Assembly: GCA_009780185.1 (NCBI GenBank)
Contig: WRAN01000005.1
Location: forward strand, 79,776 to 143,775
Direction: 5' to 3'
DNA from: Defluviitaleaceae bacterium
GTDB lineage: Bacteria; Bacillota; Clostridia; Lachnospirales; WQUN01
Length of the DNA stretch: 64,000 nt
Below are positions 49,450 through 58,395 of this stretch, in pieces. Below the pieces are notes generated by a model that searched no databases, was not told the origin of the DNA, and saw nothing but the letters and a program-made list of their open reading frames with translations. The translations under genes were made by a program, and so were the position numbers. Every line of letters starts with the position of its first letter. Within the stretch, counting starts at the first letter, position 1.

Positions 49450-52086
49450 TTACAACAATTTCGCTTTGATCTTAACATGTTCTTTTACCAATTCCCTTAC
49501 TATATCTTCTACTTGCTGGTGGCGGAACATCTGCTCGTAGATTATGGCGTTATTTATTGCAAAGTAGCTGTCTGGATTTGGGGGACTCTCGTAGGGGATG
49601 GTGTTTTTATGACTGGCTTCTTTGGTGCCTATGCTGCCTGTAGGCATTTCTTCACTGTAGTAGTAGTTGATTGTTTCATTGTAAAACAGAGGGATTTTGG
49701 CAGTGTAGATACCATAGCTGAGGTAATCCATAGGTATACTTTGATAATCTGAATGGCTTCCTATTCGGTAGTTAAGCCTTATATCCTTACCAGGAGCTGA
49801 TTTATACATAAATGGCTGATATTTTTCCAGGTATGGGTGAGGGTAGGGCTTTGTATCTTTAAACCATGGCAGGAGTATACTCTGAGCTTCTTGTATAGCG
49901 ATAGCTTTGGGGATAATTCTGTCTGATCTAAAGGTGGTTATGTTATGGCTTAAATATACTTTACACAATGCCAGTAGTAGGTGCGTATCATCTTCCATGT
50001 TGTTTAAGTATATTTTTTCTAGTATGTTTATAGTTTCGTATTCCGGGGCTATGTCTTTAGCTAGGACTAGGTATTTTAGAAGCTCTACAAACTGTGCACA
50101 CTCATCAAGAGACTGCTTTGCGGTATATAACCGCCGGAAAGCTGACTCTGTATGGGTATCACTGTGGTTCATCCATAAGTCCCCTAATAAAATCTTTGCG
50201 TCTACTCTCAGTTCAGGAGAATCTAGGCTATTGGATAATACTTTCCATTCGTGCTGGCTGGCTTTATGCTGGGCTAAGACAAAGGTCAGTATTTTTTCGC
50301 TATAATGGCCTGACAATAGCAGATCATATGCTGCAGCCCCTAGTGACGCCATATTTGGGAGGCCTTGGTCGAGTAGTTGGGTCAACCCGTTATATGCTCC
50401 TGTTTTAGGTATGGCTTTATGATACCGGGCAAGTAGGTCGATTGCTAAATCATATCTGCCTGCTTTTAGGTACACCTCGAGGATTTCGTGGATGTATGTT
50501 CCTTCCAATGAGGCTATGTCTAACTCAGCATAGCAATCAATGGCCCTTTGATATTGCCCTGCTTTGTTATATAGGCGGCCTAGTGATTGTAATATCATGC
50601 TGCGGTATGCTTTTTCTAGTGATTTTTCTTCCAGCAAATACTCATATACAGGAATAGACTCAGTGTCAGCAGCCAAGTACGCAAGTACCTGAAAGCGTCT
50701 ATCTCCTTTACTAAAAAAATGCGTGTAGAGATCAGCATTAGCTAGTGGTACAAGTCTCTTTATATCTACTGGATCATGTATTATCTGGCGCCTGCCAGCA
50801 CCTAAGCAGATACATGAAAAATTATCTGTGGCGTCGATTACAAGGCGGTTATTATCCTCTGCTATTGCGTATTCATCCATGCCCCGTTTTTCTGGCTGTG
50901 ATACATATACATACTTGGTGCCGGAGGGGAGATTTAGTTCAAATCGGGTTAAATCACTTTGCAATTTGGCTTCTGCTTGAGGATTTTGATTATACTCCCA
51001 TAGGAACTGATATAGAGCGTTGACCCTTGAACCTGAAATATTGTCTTCCAAGGCGCGTGTGGCTGTTGTGATTATGTCGTCTTTGCACCTGTTTATTAAG
51101 CGGGAGTGGGATGGATATGTTAGTATCAGATAATATATATATTCCGCCAGGCTTTGATTAATATATTTACTGCCTAGAAAATGCTCCAGGGCATAGGTAT
51201 TTACGCCATCAATATTATTGGAAAATGAGGATAAAACTATATAGGCTTCAATGTTTTGGATTTTAATCTGGTTTTCATAGGCGGTTTGGTATAGTTTGAG
51301 GGCGCTTATGCTGTAATCCCTAACTTGCATTTTGCTTTCGCATATAGGCTTAAGTAGCGGGGCGTAGTTGCATAAATTGTAAAGCATCATGCCGTGGAAC
51401 GGGTCTTTTTCTGCGGCTATTATCAGCTCATCTTCATAGGAATAGGCGGCTTTGGTAATATCTGCACCTTTAGAGGCCGCATACAAAAGAACTCTTAGAA
51501 TTTCATCCCCAGGTTGTAAGTCTGTTGATGACTGTAATGAGCGGTAAAGACTTACATATATAAACACACTTCTGCAGCCATGGTTAAAAGCCCTAGTTAG
51601 TACGTTATATGCCTCATGGATTTCGCCTAAAGCGATCTGGAGCTGCCCTTGCATTACATCATAATAAGGGGAGTAACTTACGGTTTTTAGATACGCGAGG
51701 AAGGCTTTGCTGTATTTTTTCGCTGCGCGGATTTTATGCTCTTTGATGGCTAGGTAGGCCCTGAGGAATAAAAATGCACCGTAATAAAAGGGTTCATTGG
51801 CTATAAGAAACTTGCGATAATTAAAAGCCGCATCCAACATTGTATGTGCCGTTGACAGATGCCCTGCTTCAATAGCCATAAACATAGCTAAAGAAAAAAG
51901 CCTAACATGAGGCTCATTGCGGCGATGTGCCCCCATGGCCCCGTGGTAGGCTCGTTCTAAATAACGATTATCCCCAGGTGGCTGAAATGAATAAGCCAGC
52001 CAGTTTCTTAAGGAATATATCATGGATATTTTTATGTTATCTCTGGTTATTAATTTTTCATGTAATTTTTCTAATTGTTTATCCAT
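49450..52086 (-). CDS. Large helical-repeat protein (DUF5717-like C-terminal part)
   Basis: About 878 residues. No membrane segment or signal peptide, so cytoplasmic. Most of it is TPR-like helical hairpins (for example KAGQYQRAIDCYAELDI near residue 520 and KAGRYDLAIDLLARYHKAIP near 550). A beta-rich stretch near 390-440 and another at the C-terminus (KDIRLNYRIGSHSDYQSIPM) look like Ig-like domains. This matches what I recall of DUF5717, a conserved family of Lachnospiraceae without known function. ATG 52086 overlaps the stop of the upstream gene (TAATG), with AGGGG as its site. Last gene of a four-gene coupled cluster. Confidence 0.7.
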   Translation of the reverse strand: MDKQLEKLHEKLITRDNIKISMIYSLRNWLAYSFQPPGDNRYLERAYHGAMGAHRRNEPHVRLFSLAMFMAIEAGHLSTAHTMLDAAFNYRKFLIANEPFYYGAFLFLRAYLAIKEHKIRAAKKYSKAFLAYLKTVSYSPYYDVMQGQLQIALGEIHEAYNVLTRAFNHGCRSVFIYVSLYRSLQSSTDLQPGDEILRVLLYAASKGADITKAAYSYEDELIIAAEKDPFHGMMLYNLCNYAPLLKPICESKMQVRDYSISALKLYQTAYENQIKIQNIEAYIVLSSFSNNIDGVNTYALEHFLGSKYINQSLAEYIYYLILTYPSHSRLINRCKDDIITTATRALEDNISGSRVNALYQFLWEYNQNPQAEAKLQSDLTRFELNLPSGTKYVYVSQPEKRGMDEYAIAEDNNRLVIDATDNFSCICLGAGRRQIIHDPVDIKRLVPLANADLYTHFFSKGDRRFQVLAYLAADTESIPVYEYLLEEKSLEKAYRSMILQSLGRLYNKAGQYQRAIDCYAELDIASLEGTYIHEILEVYLKAGRYDLAIDLLARYHKAIPKTGAYNGLTQLLDQGLPNMASLGAAAYDLLLSGHYSEKILTFVLAQHKASQHEWKVLSNSLDSPELRVDAKILLGDLWMNHSDTHTESAFRRLYTAKQSLDECAQFVELLKYLVLAKDIAPEYETINILEKIYLNNMEDDTHLLLALCKVYLSHNITTFRSDRIIPKAIAIQEAQSILLPWFKDTKPYPHPYLEKYQPFMYKSAPGKDIRLNYRIGSHSDYQSIPMDYLSYGIYTAKIPLFYNETINYYYSEEMPTGSIGTKEASHKNTIPYESPPNPDSYFAINNAIIYEQMFRHQQVEDIVRELVKEHVKIKAKLL

Positions 52087-52967
52087 TACCATTCCCCTAT
52101 TGATAAGTACAATCTTTTTTGGTTCATAAACCCTGTTGAGTAGGCTCTTACATCTACGAAAGTGGGTATATAGGGTAGTCGTCTAAACAGGCGTTGGGCA
52201 GAAGAAAATGCCGATGGTCTAATTTCAAAAGGAATACTGTATGGGCCATCGTAGTGGGCTGCGATGATATGCATGTTGGTAAAGAATCGTACATACCGCT
52301 CTCTGGAATAGGCCTCTACAGTTATGTCTAGGCCTGTGTTATTTTCTATTTCTATAATGCCACGGTCTTCATACCGGAAGCCAACCCTGGGTAGTCTAAT
52401 GGAAAAAGGTGGCGCTAGTCTTTCTATTGGTGTTTCAGCTTCGATAATAGGGTCTGGTTTGGTTTTTAGTCCGGAGAGTATAAAAAAATTATCAAGTGCT
52501 CGTTCTCTATTTACATCCTTGTGCAGGTTTTCATAGATTTCCATGTATTTGTATCCATTTGAAAGAAGCAGCATATAAAAATCGCTAGAGGTGAAAAGCC
52601 GCCTTGCACCCGCCGGGTAATCTTTTGCGTAATTATAAAAATCCTGGATATCTGCAATTTTGTGACCCTCGTCTGTTTGGATAGTCATGGCATTGCTTTC
52701 GAAGTTTACGGGAATAGCCATTTCCCCTCCGTTGGATGTGATATAAATATAACCATTGGCTGGATGGTCACTGGTATAGGCATAGTTAATAACCTGGTTG
52801 TTTCCGCTCCAGGTTATGGGGTTTATGTTCAAATCTTGAACGCGCGAAATTATACTGCCCGTCAGCAGTCCGCCGCCGATATTTTTAATTATAAAGCTTC
52901 CCTCACGGCTCAGGCTTAATGCATCCACCTTTAGAGATGGAATGGATTGTTCGTATTTATTAGTCAA
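52086..52967 (-). CDS. Beta-rich protein (DUF5717 N-terminal-like)
   Basis: 293 residues, no signal peptide. Two Ig-like stretches can be seen: REGSFIIKNIGGGLLTGSII near residue 21 and YEDRGIIEIENNTGLDITVE near 200. They flank a helical middle (IADIQDFYNYAKDYPAGARR, SSDFYMLLLSNGYKYMEIYE). In related bacteria I believe this domain is the N-terminus of one long DUF5717 protein; here it is separate, joined to the next gene by a TAATG overlap, so a gene split or an ancestral two-gene form is possible. Its ATG overlaps the membrane-protein stop (ATGA). Confidence 0.6.
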   Translation of the reverse strand: MTNKYEQSIPSLKVDALSLSREGSFIIKNIGGGLLTGSIISRVQDLNINPITWSGNNQVINYAYTSDHPANGYIYITSNGGEMAIPVNFESNAMTIQTDEGHKIADIQDFYNYAKDYPAGARRLFTSSDFYMLLLSNGYKYMEIYENLHKDVNRERALDNFFILSGLKTKPDPIIEAETPIERLAPPFSIRLPRVGFRYEDRGIIEIENNTGLDITVEAYSRERYVRFFTNMHIIAAHYDGPYSIPFEIRPSAFSSAQRLFRRLPYIPTFVDVRAYSTGFMNQKRLYLSIGEW

Positions 52968-54238
52968 TTACTTTCCCCGCTTTTGTTGGCTAACAATATA
53001 AGCTTATCCAATCCAGATTTTAATGCGTCATTAACCGTCTGGGCTGAAGTTTGGGCATGTAGATTTATAAATGCGCCAAGGCCGTCTCCTAGAGATTGCG
53101 TAAGTTCTTGTAGGGATGATTCATAGGCTTGGAGTGATGCCTCTAGTGTTTGCTGGTTGCGCTCTATATATCCGGATTGCTGTACTAAGGCATCTTGCTG
53201 GGTGCTTAACGTTGAAACCCCTTCTTTTACTCCTTCTATTGCTAAAACAAGGGCTACTAGCTGCTCTGATAGAGCGTTAGAGTGGCCTTGTAGATGTTTT
53301 GCCAGTAGCTCGGATGAAGATTGTAAGCGTAGACTGGATTGGCCTAGCCTGTCGGAGGTGGAATTCATTTCTGTTTGCAGGTCTACTGCTTTGGTTAGGG
53401 TTTCTTTCCAGCTTTCTAATGTAATGGCCAATTCGGCATTCATATTTATTAGCTTTTCGTCTATTGCGGCAGCTAATGCCGGTCCTACTGAAGATGTAGC
53501 CTCTATCATGGTTTTGCCTATATCGGTTGCGGTTTGGGCCATAGTCTTACCAATAGAATCTGTGGTGGAAGCTAGGCTTTCCGCCATACCTGTCATTATT
53601 TCTTCTAAGCTGTTGGTCATGCTTGCCATGGATTCTTTTAGGTCATCTTTAAGGCGCAGCACAGCCCCTCCTGTGTCGGATGCGAAGAAGCGTCCTAGTT
53701 CCCGCTCTACATAAATAAGTATCTCATCCCTTAGTTGCTCTCTTGCGCCGCTAAAATCAAAAAAAGCGGCTGCTGCCCGCACCAGCAGGAACAGCACCAC
53801 CGCAAGAACGCCATAAACAAAGGCGTAATCTGAAAAAACAAAAGCAAGAATCAAACCAATCCACAGGATAGCTTTCTCTAGTTCTATCACAAAGGGAAGC
53901 ATACCCTCATATCGCCAGCCTAAGAAGCTCATTGTGGCTACTTGGCGATTAACAAGCTGAGAGGCCGGGACATGGGTTACGGCTTTATCCGCCACTTTTT
54001 TATACTCCACCACGACATTTATCAGAAGGCTGCTTTTTAGTTTCCGCACATCTTCGAATTTTTCGATAGGTTTTTTTGTGTCCTGACGAAAGGAAATTAA
54101 AGCGGCTCTAAAGTGGATATGAGAAATAATCCTTAGAAGCACCACAAGAGCCGCTATACCTAAAAATACAGCCATAATAATGATATGATTATCTGTTTGG
54201 TTTAAAGCGTTAAACAGATCGCTGAAAAAATTGTACAT
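52964..54238 (-). CDS. Membrane protein with long coiled-coil tail, MotA/ExbB-like layout
   Basis: 424 residues. One membrane helix near 19-38 (IIIMAVFLGIAALVVLLRII), a soluble segment, two adjacent helices near 127-165 (ILWIGLILAFVFSDYAFVYG, VLAVVLFLLVRAAAAFF), then about 230 residues of heptad-like cytoplasmic helix rich in S, T, L and A (MTNSLEEIMTGMAESLASTT and similar). The arrangement recalls ZorA- or MotA-like ion-channel proteins with long tails, but I see no sequence motif that proves it. It is placed between the FGGY kinase (3 bp) and the beta-rich protein (4-bp overlap). Confidence 0.65.
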   Translation of the reverse strand: MYNFFSDLFNALNQTDNHIIIMAVFLGIAALVVLLRIISHIHFRAALISFRQDTKKPIEKFEDVRKLKSSLLINVVVEYKKVADKAVTHVPASQLVNRQVATMSFLGWRYEGMLPFVIELEKAILWIGLILAFVFSDYAFVYGVLAVVLFLLVRAAAAFFDFSGAREQLRDEILIYVERELGRFFASDTGGAVLRLKDDLKESMASMTNSLEEIMTGMAESLASTTDSIGKTMAQTATDIGKTMIEATSSVGPALAAAIDEKLINMNAELAITLESWKETLTKAVDLQTEMNSTSDRLGQSSLRLQSSSELLAKHLQGHSNALSEQLVALVLAIEGVKEGVSTLSTQQDALVQQSGYIERNQQTLEASLQAYESSLQELTQSLGDGLGAFINLHAQTSAQTVNDALKSGLDKLILLANKSGESN

Positions 54239-54241
54239 ACA

Positions 54242-55804
54242 TTACCCCTTAAAATTATCCACTGCGGTACGCTCGACTTTAAGCCCCGCGGCGAAGCGTT
54301 CCATAAATACTGTAAAACCCTGAGTATCTGCTGGGTCGGGTTTTATTGTAGCTCCAGTGCGGCTGGCAAAGACTTGGGTTTTCAGAAAATCTCCTAGGGA
54401 CATATTGGCGCAGGCGGTATATGCCGCGAGAAGGGCAATGCCCCATGCCCCGCCTTCGTCGGCGGTTTCCATAACGGTTACGGGGGTATCAAGTGCCCCA
54501 GCCATAAGCTTCTGAGCAACACCCTTTGTTGTAAACAGTCCGCCATGTCCCATTAGTTGGGTTATGGTTACTCCTTCACCATGGGTAAGGACATCCATTC
54601 CAAGCTTTAAAGTAGCCATAGAAGTCAGCAGCATTGTGCGCATAAAATTGGCCAAGGTAAAGCGGCTATCTGCTAAGCGCATAAACAGCGGCCTTCCTTC
54701 TTCAAACCCGGTGTTGTGTTCCCCTGATAAATAGCTTACAGCCATAAGGCCGCCGCCGTCAGATTCGCCTCCCAGTGCGGCATTATAAAGTTTTTCGTAT
54801 ACATCGTTTTTATTTGTTGGGCCTGATATTAGGCTTAGAGCTTCGTGGAAGATATTTACCCAAGCGTTTAGGTCTGATGTGCCGTTGTTGCAGTGAACCA
54901 TAGCCACGGGCTTTCCGTCTGGGGTTGTTACCATATCTATGGATGGATATAGCTTTGAAAGCCCTTTTTCTAGTACCAGCATCGCGAAAATGGAAGTACC
55001 GGCAGAGACATTTCCAGTTTTTGGGGCTACGCTATTGGTGGCAACCATACCGGTGCCTGCGTCCCCTTCCGGCGGGCAGAAGATTGCTCCGGCGTTTAGG
55101 CTGCCGGATGGGTCTAGTAGATTTGCGCCTTCTTTAGTAAGGCGTCCAGCTATTGCTCCGGCTGGTAATACTTTTGGTAATATTTCGTTGATTTTCCACG
55201 CATCATGAGAAACAAGCTTGTCGAAATCCGCCATATTGCCTTTATGGTATCCTGCTGTTTCACTGTCTATTGGGAATACCCCGGATGCATCGCCAATACC
55301 AAGTACGTTTTCTCCGGTAAGTTTCTTATGCACATATCCTGCTAGGGTCGTAATTGTAGCGATTTGATTTATGTGATTTTCTCCGTTTAAGATTGCCTGG
55401 TAAAGATGGGCTATGCTCCATCGGAGTGGGATATTTATATTGAAAAGAGGTGTAAGTATGGCCGAGGCCTTTTCGGTACTGGTGTTGCGCCATGTGCGGA
55501 ACTCAGCGAGGAGTTCGCCTCTTTTATCTAGCGGAAGGTATCCATGCATCATAGCAGAGATGCCTATTCCTTCAATGGAGGTCAACTTTTTGCCAAACTT
55601 GGTTTCATAATCCGCCGCCATGGACTTATATGAAGCTTGCACCCCTTGCCAGATGTCTTCTAGTGTATAAGTCCAAACTCCGTCAACCAGGCGATTTTCC
55701 CAGTTATGTCCTCCTACTGCTACCGGCTCGTGAGTTTGATCAATCAGAACTGATTTAATACGAGTGGAGCCTAATTCGATTCCTAAATAAAGCTTCTTTT
55801 CCAT
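54242..55804 (-). CDS. FGGY family carbohydrate kinase
   Basis: 520 residues of the FGGY family, which phosphorylate sugars with ATP. The N-terminal phosphate motif is LYLGIELGSTRIKSVLID, followed by IEGIGISAMMHGYLPLDKRG near residue 80, a second-domain GNVSAGTSIFAMLVL near 265, and the ATP-binding ITQLMGHGGLFTTKGVAQKL near 415. The catalytic Asp of GxDxG-type motifs may be that in PPEGDAGTGMV near 245. The sugar is not evident. CGAGGTGACC precedes the ATG. It leads the cluster with the DUF5717-like genes, with 3 bp to the next gene. Confidence 0.88.
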   Translation of the reverse strand: MEKKLYLGIELGSTRIKSVLIDQTHEPVAVGGHNWENRLVDGVWTYTLEDIWQGVQASYKSMAADYETKFGKKLTSIEGIGISAMMHGYLPLDKRGELLAEFRTWRNTSTEKASAILTPLFNINIPLRWSIAHLYQAILNGENHINQIATITTLAGYVHKKLTGENVLGIGDASGVFPIDSETAGYHKGNMADFDKLVSHDAWKINEILPKVLPAGAIAGRLTKEGANLLDPSGSLNAGAIFCPPEGDAGTGMVATNSVAPKTGNVSAGTSIFAMLVLEKGLSKLYPSIDMVTTPDGKPVAMVHCNNGTSDLNAWVNIFHEALSLISGPTNKNDVYEKLYNAALGGESDGGGLMAVSYLSGEHNTGFEEGRPLFMRLADSRFTLANFMRTMLLTSMATLKLGMDVLTHGEGVTITQLMGHGGLFTTKGVAQKLMAGALDTPVTVMETADEGGAWGIALLAAYTACANMSLGDFLKTQVFASRTGATIKPDPADTQGFTVFMERFAAGLKVERTAVDNFKG

Positions 55805-55917
55805 AACAGGTCACCTCGTTATTTTTCTTACATGATAACAAATATAACGGTACATGCAACCAAATTAATTTCGCACTGTCTTTATATTCAAGTGATTAAA
55901 AAACCAGGAGGTAATAC

Positions 55918-56814
55918 ATGTACAAAATTATTTCAGACGGCGGATGCGATTTTAGTAAAGATGAGGTGCAAACATATAATGTCGACGTTGTGCCATTCTA
56001 CATTTCTTTTGATGGCGAAACCTTTTTAAAAGAAGGCATAGATATCACCACAGACGATTATTTCGCAAGATTGATATCCGATAAAAGTCTACACCCAACA
56101 ACATCTCAACCAAGCCCACAAGACTACATTGATATGTACACACCGTATCTAAAAGCCGGGTACGACATTCTATCCCTGACCATATCATCAAAGTTAAGCG
56201 GCTCTTACGCCAGCGCTACTCTAGCCGCTGACATGTTAAAAGAAGAATATCCAGACAGATCAATAATTATCCTAGACTCACGAAATGTATGTATAGGCCA
56301 AGGCCTGATTCTAAAAGAAATAATAAAAATGCGCGACGCGGGTTATAACTTAGAACGCACAGTAGAAGTGGCAAAGAAAGTATTAAAAACTACCAGAGTA
56401 TACTTCACATTGGATAGCTTAGAATATCTAAAAAGAGGTGGCAGAGTAGGCCCTACCACTGCCTTTGTTGGGGGAATACTAGGCCTTAGACCCATACTTC
56501 AAGTAGAAGATGGCCAAGTAACCCAGCTAGACAATGTAAGAGGCAAGGCTCGCGCTTTAAAGCTAATGGAAGAAGCTATGATAGACGCCCTATCTGAAGA
56601 AAAAGAAAAGCTAAACCTAAGCATAGGCCATATCCTAAGCGCTGACGAAGCCGTTAAATTTAAATCCAATGCGGAATCTGCACTTAGTATAAAAATCGCA
56701 AACCCAATAACTCAAGTCGGCGTAACCATAGGTACCCACGCAGGGCCAGGAGCTCTAGCCTTTGCATATTGCAGAAAATACGAAGAAATTAAAGACGAAA
56801 GGAAAGCTGCCTAA
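55918..56814 (+). CDS. DegV family protein
   Basis: 298 residues of the DegV (fatty-acid-binding FakB-like) family. The N-terminus MYKIISDGGCDFSKDEVQ, the segment PTTSQPSPQDYIDMY near residue 60, ISSKLSGSYASA near 90 and TLDSLEYLKRGGRVGPTTAF near 160 are diagnostic. Related proteins present bound fatty acids to a FakA kinase. CCAGGAGG precedes the ATG. It overlaps the next gene by one base (TAATG). Confidence 0.92.
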   Translation: MYKIISDGGCDFSKDEVQTYNVDVVPFYISFDGETFLKEGIDITTDDYFARLISDKSLHPTTSQPSPQDYIDMYTPYLKAGYDILSLTISSKLSGSYASATLAADMLKEEYPDRSIIILDSRNVCIGQGLILKEIIKMRDAGYNLERTVEVAKKVLKTTRVYFTLDSLEYLKRGGRVGPTTAFVGGILGLRPILQVEDGQVTQLDNVRGKARALKLMEEAMIDALSEEKEKLNLSIGHILSADEAVKFKSNAESALSIKIANPITQVGVTIGTHAGPGALAFAYCRKYEEIKDERKAA

Positions 56815-57431
56815 TGAATACATGGTATATCATTGCCCAGGTACTAGGGCTTATAACTATATGCTTCGAGTTTGCCTCATATCAGATTAAAGACAAAACC
56901 CGGTACTTCCTTATTACAGGTATAGGCAGCTTTTTCTGGATGACAATGTTTGTCGCTATTGGAATGGCTACCGGGATGAATACACAACTTTCACTGATAG
57001 TGGCTGCAACCTACAGCACAATCAGAAATTTGGTGTTTTATCGCATCTTCCTTAAAAATACACCAGAAAGTAAAGAAGCAGGGCTTATTTTCTTGCTTGT
57101 GATGATTGGTGTGGCTATTATTGCTGGGGTTCTATCGATTGCTAACTCGCCAGAGCAAGTGAGATGGCTTCACACACTGGGTATGATAGCGGCTATTAGC
57201 TTTGTTGTCGGCCAATATCTTCCTGGAGTGCACTATGTACGTATTACAGTCGTGATTTATGCTGTAGTAGTACTGCTAACCCAGACCCCACTTAATATAC
57301 TATCCGGTGACTTTAGATGGAACATAATGGGTATATTGATCGAATCTGCAAAAATTATTTCGGTTATTGTATTTTATATCCGATATGCGTACGAACCCAA
57401 AAAGCCACAATTGCAGTTTGCGAAAGTTTAA
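56814..57431 (+). CDS. YgjV family membrane protein
   Basis: 205 residues with about six membrane helices. It begins IIAQVLGLITICFEFASYQI, a pattern found in YgjV-type inner membrane proteins; function unknown. The stop of degV overlaps the start (TAATG), so coupled translation. A strong terminator follows. Confidence 0.8.
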   Translation: MNTWYIIAQVLGLITICFEFASYQIKDKTRYFLITGIGSFFWMTMFVAIGMATGMNTQLSLIVAATYSTIRNLVFYRIFLKNTPESKEAGLIFLLVMIGVAIIAGVLSIANSPEQVRWLHTLGMIAAISFVVGQYLPGVHYVRITVVIYAVVVLLTQTPLNILSGDFRWNIMGILIESAKIISVIVFYIRYAYEPKKPQLQFAKV

Positions 57432-57445
57432 AATACCTACTCTTA

Positions 57446-57486
57446 GAAAGCGGTGTCCCTTTGACTAGATGGGGACGCCGCTTTTT
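57446..57486 (+). terminator. Terminator after the degV-ygjV-like pair
   Basis: AAAGCGG and CCGCTTT plus GTCCC/GGGAC pair around TTTGACTAGAT; TTTTTG follows. Confidence 0.8.
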
Positions 57487-57533
57487 GATTTGTTTTTTTT
57501 TGGTAAAAGCTTGCCAGCCCTTTAAATAAGCCA

Positions 57534-57555
57534 AAGGCGTTGACGGCAACGCCTT
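57534..57555. repeat. Short perfect hairpin AAGGCGTT/AACGCCTT
   Basis: 8-bp perfect stem around GACGGC, without a T-run. It lies between the ygjV-like terminator and the hemolysin III leader. Confidence 0.45.
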
Positions 57556-57584
57556 ACCACATTAGAATAAAATTATCAAACTAA

Positions 57585-57620
57585 GGCGGGGCTTGGGAGC
57601 AGCGCCCCCATTCTAAAGGA
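57585..57620 (+). repeat. GC-rich hairpin next to the ribosome binding site
   Basis: GGCGGGGCTTGGGAGCAGCG then CCCCCATTCTAAAGGAG. It matches 23074-23110 before rplS, GGCGGGGTTTGGGGCGGAGC then CCCATTAAATAAGGAGG. GGGGC/GCCCC can pair. The same structure in front of two unrelated genes suggests a dispersed element. Confidence 0.55.
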
Positions 57621-57627
57621 GCGAAAT

Positions 57628-58290
57628 ATGAGTAAATCTCCATTACCAGACTACACCCGCGGTGAAGAGCGGTTTAATATGGTTACCCACATTGTGGGAG
57701 GCGGCATGGGTCTTGTGGCAATGCTGGCGTGTGTAATAGTAGCTGCTTTCCATGGCAATGTATGGGGGGTTGTAAGCGGAATTATATATGGCTCGACAGT
57801 TATTTTGCTATTCACTATGTCTAGTGTGTATCACGGATTAAAAAAAGAATTACCTAAGAGGGTTTTCAGGGTCTTGGATCACTGTACGATTTATATTCTT
57901 ATTGCAGGGACTTATACCCCCGTTGTCCTTAATAGGTTTAGGGAAGTATATCCTCTGGATGCCTGGATTATTTTTGGTGTGATATGGGGACTTGCTATTT
58001 TGGGCATAACTCTGACGGCTATAGATAGGAAGCGTTTTTCAAAGTTTGCATTAGTATGCTATTTGGGCATGGGCTGGATGGCGGTATTTAGAATTAGCCG
58101 TCTTGTAGAAGTGCTTGGGGGTGTTTTCTTTTTACTGCTTATTATTGGTGGCGTTTTGTATACCGTTGGTGTGTTGTTTTATGCCTTGGGTAAAAAGAAA
58201 AAGTATATGCACTCCATATTTCATTTATATGTAAACATTGCTTCGATTTTGCACTCGGTAGCCATAGCCGCCTTTGTAATGACTGGATGA
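57628..58290 (+). CDS. Hemolysin III / PAQR family membrane protein
   Basis: 220 residues with seven hydrophobic helices. The conserved zinc-site residues are seen in FTMSSVYHG (Ser, His), VLDHCTIYILIAGTYTP (Asp, His) and HSIFHLYVNIASILHS (His, His). Named for a Bacillus hemolysin, but the family is now linked to membrane lipid homeostasis. AAAGGAG lies 6 bp before the ATG. Single gene. Confidence 0.92.
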   Translation: MSKSPLPDYTRGEERFNMVTHIVGGGMGLVAMLACVIVAAFHGNVWGVVSGIIYGSTVILLFTMSSVYHGLKKELPKRVFRVLDHCTIYILIAGTYTPVVLNRFREVYPLDAWIIFGVIWGLAILGITLTAIDRKRFSKFALVCYLGMGWMAVFRISRLVEVLGGVFFLLLIIGGVLYTVGVLFYALGKKKKYMHSIFHLYVNIASILHSVAIAAFVMTG

Positions 58291-58395
58291 AAAAATAATT
58301 TTTTCTTGAGCCTAGTTGTATTAGCAGTCAATTGATTCTATAATGGCGTGGACATTATTCACAACTCCAAAGCAAAAAACCAAGGAGGTTTCTAT

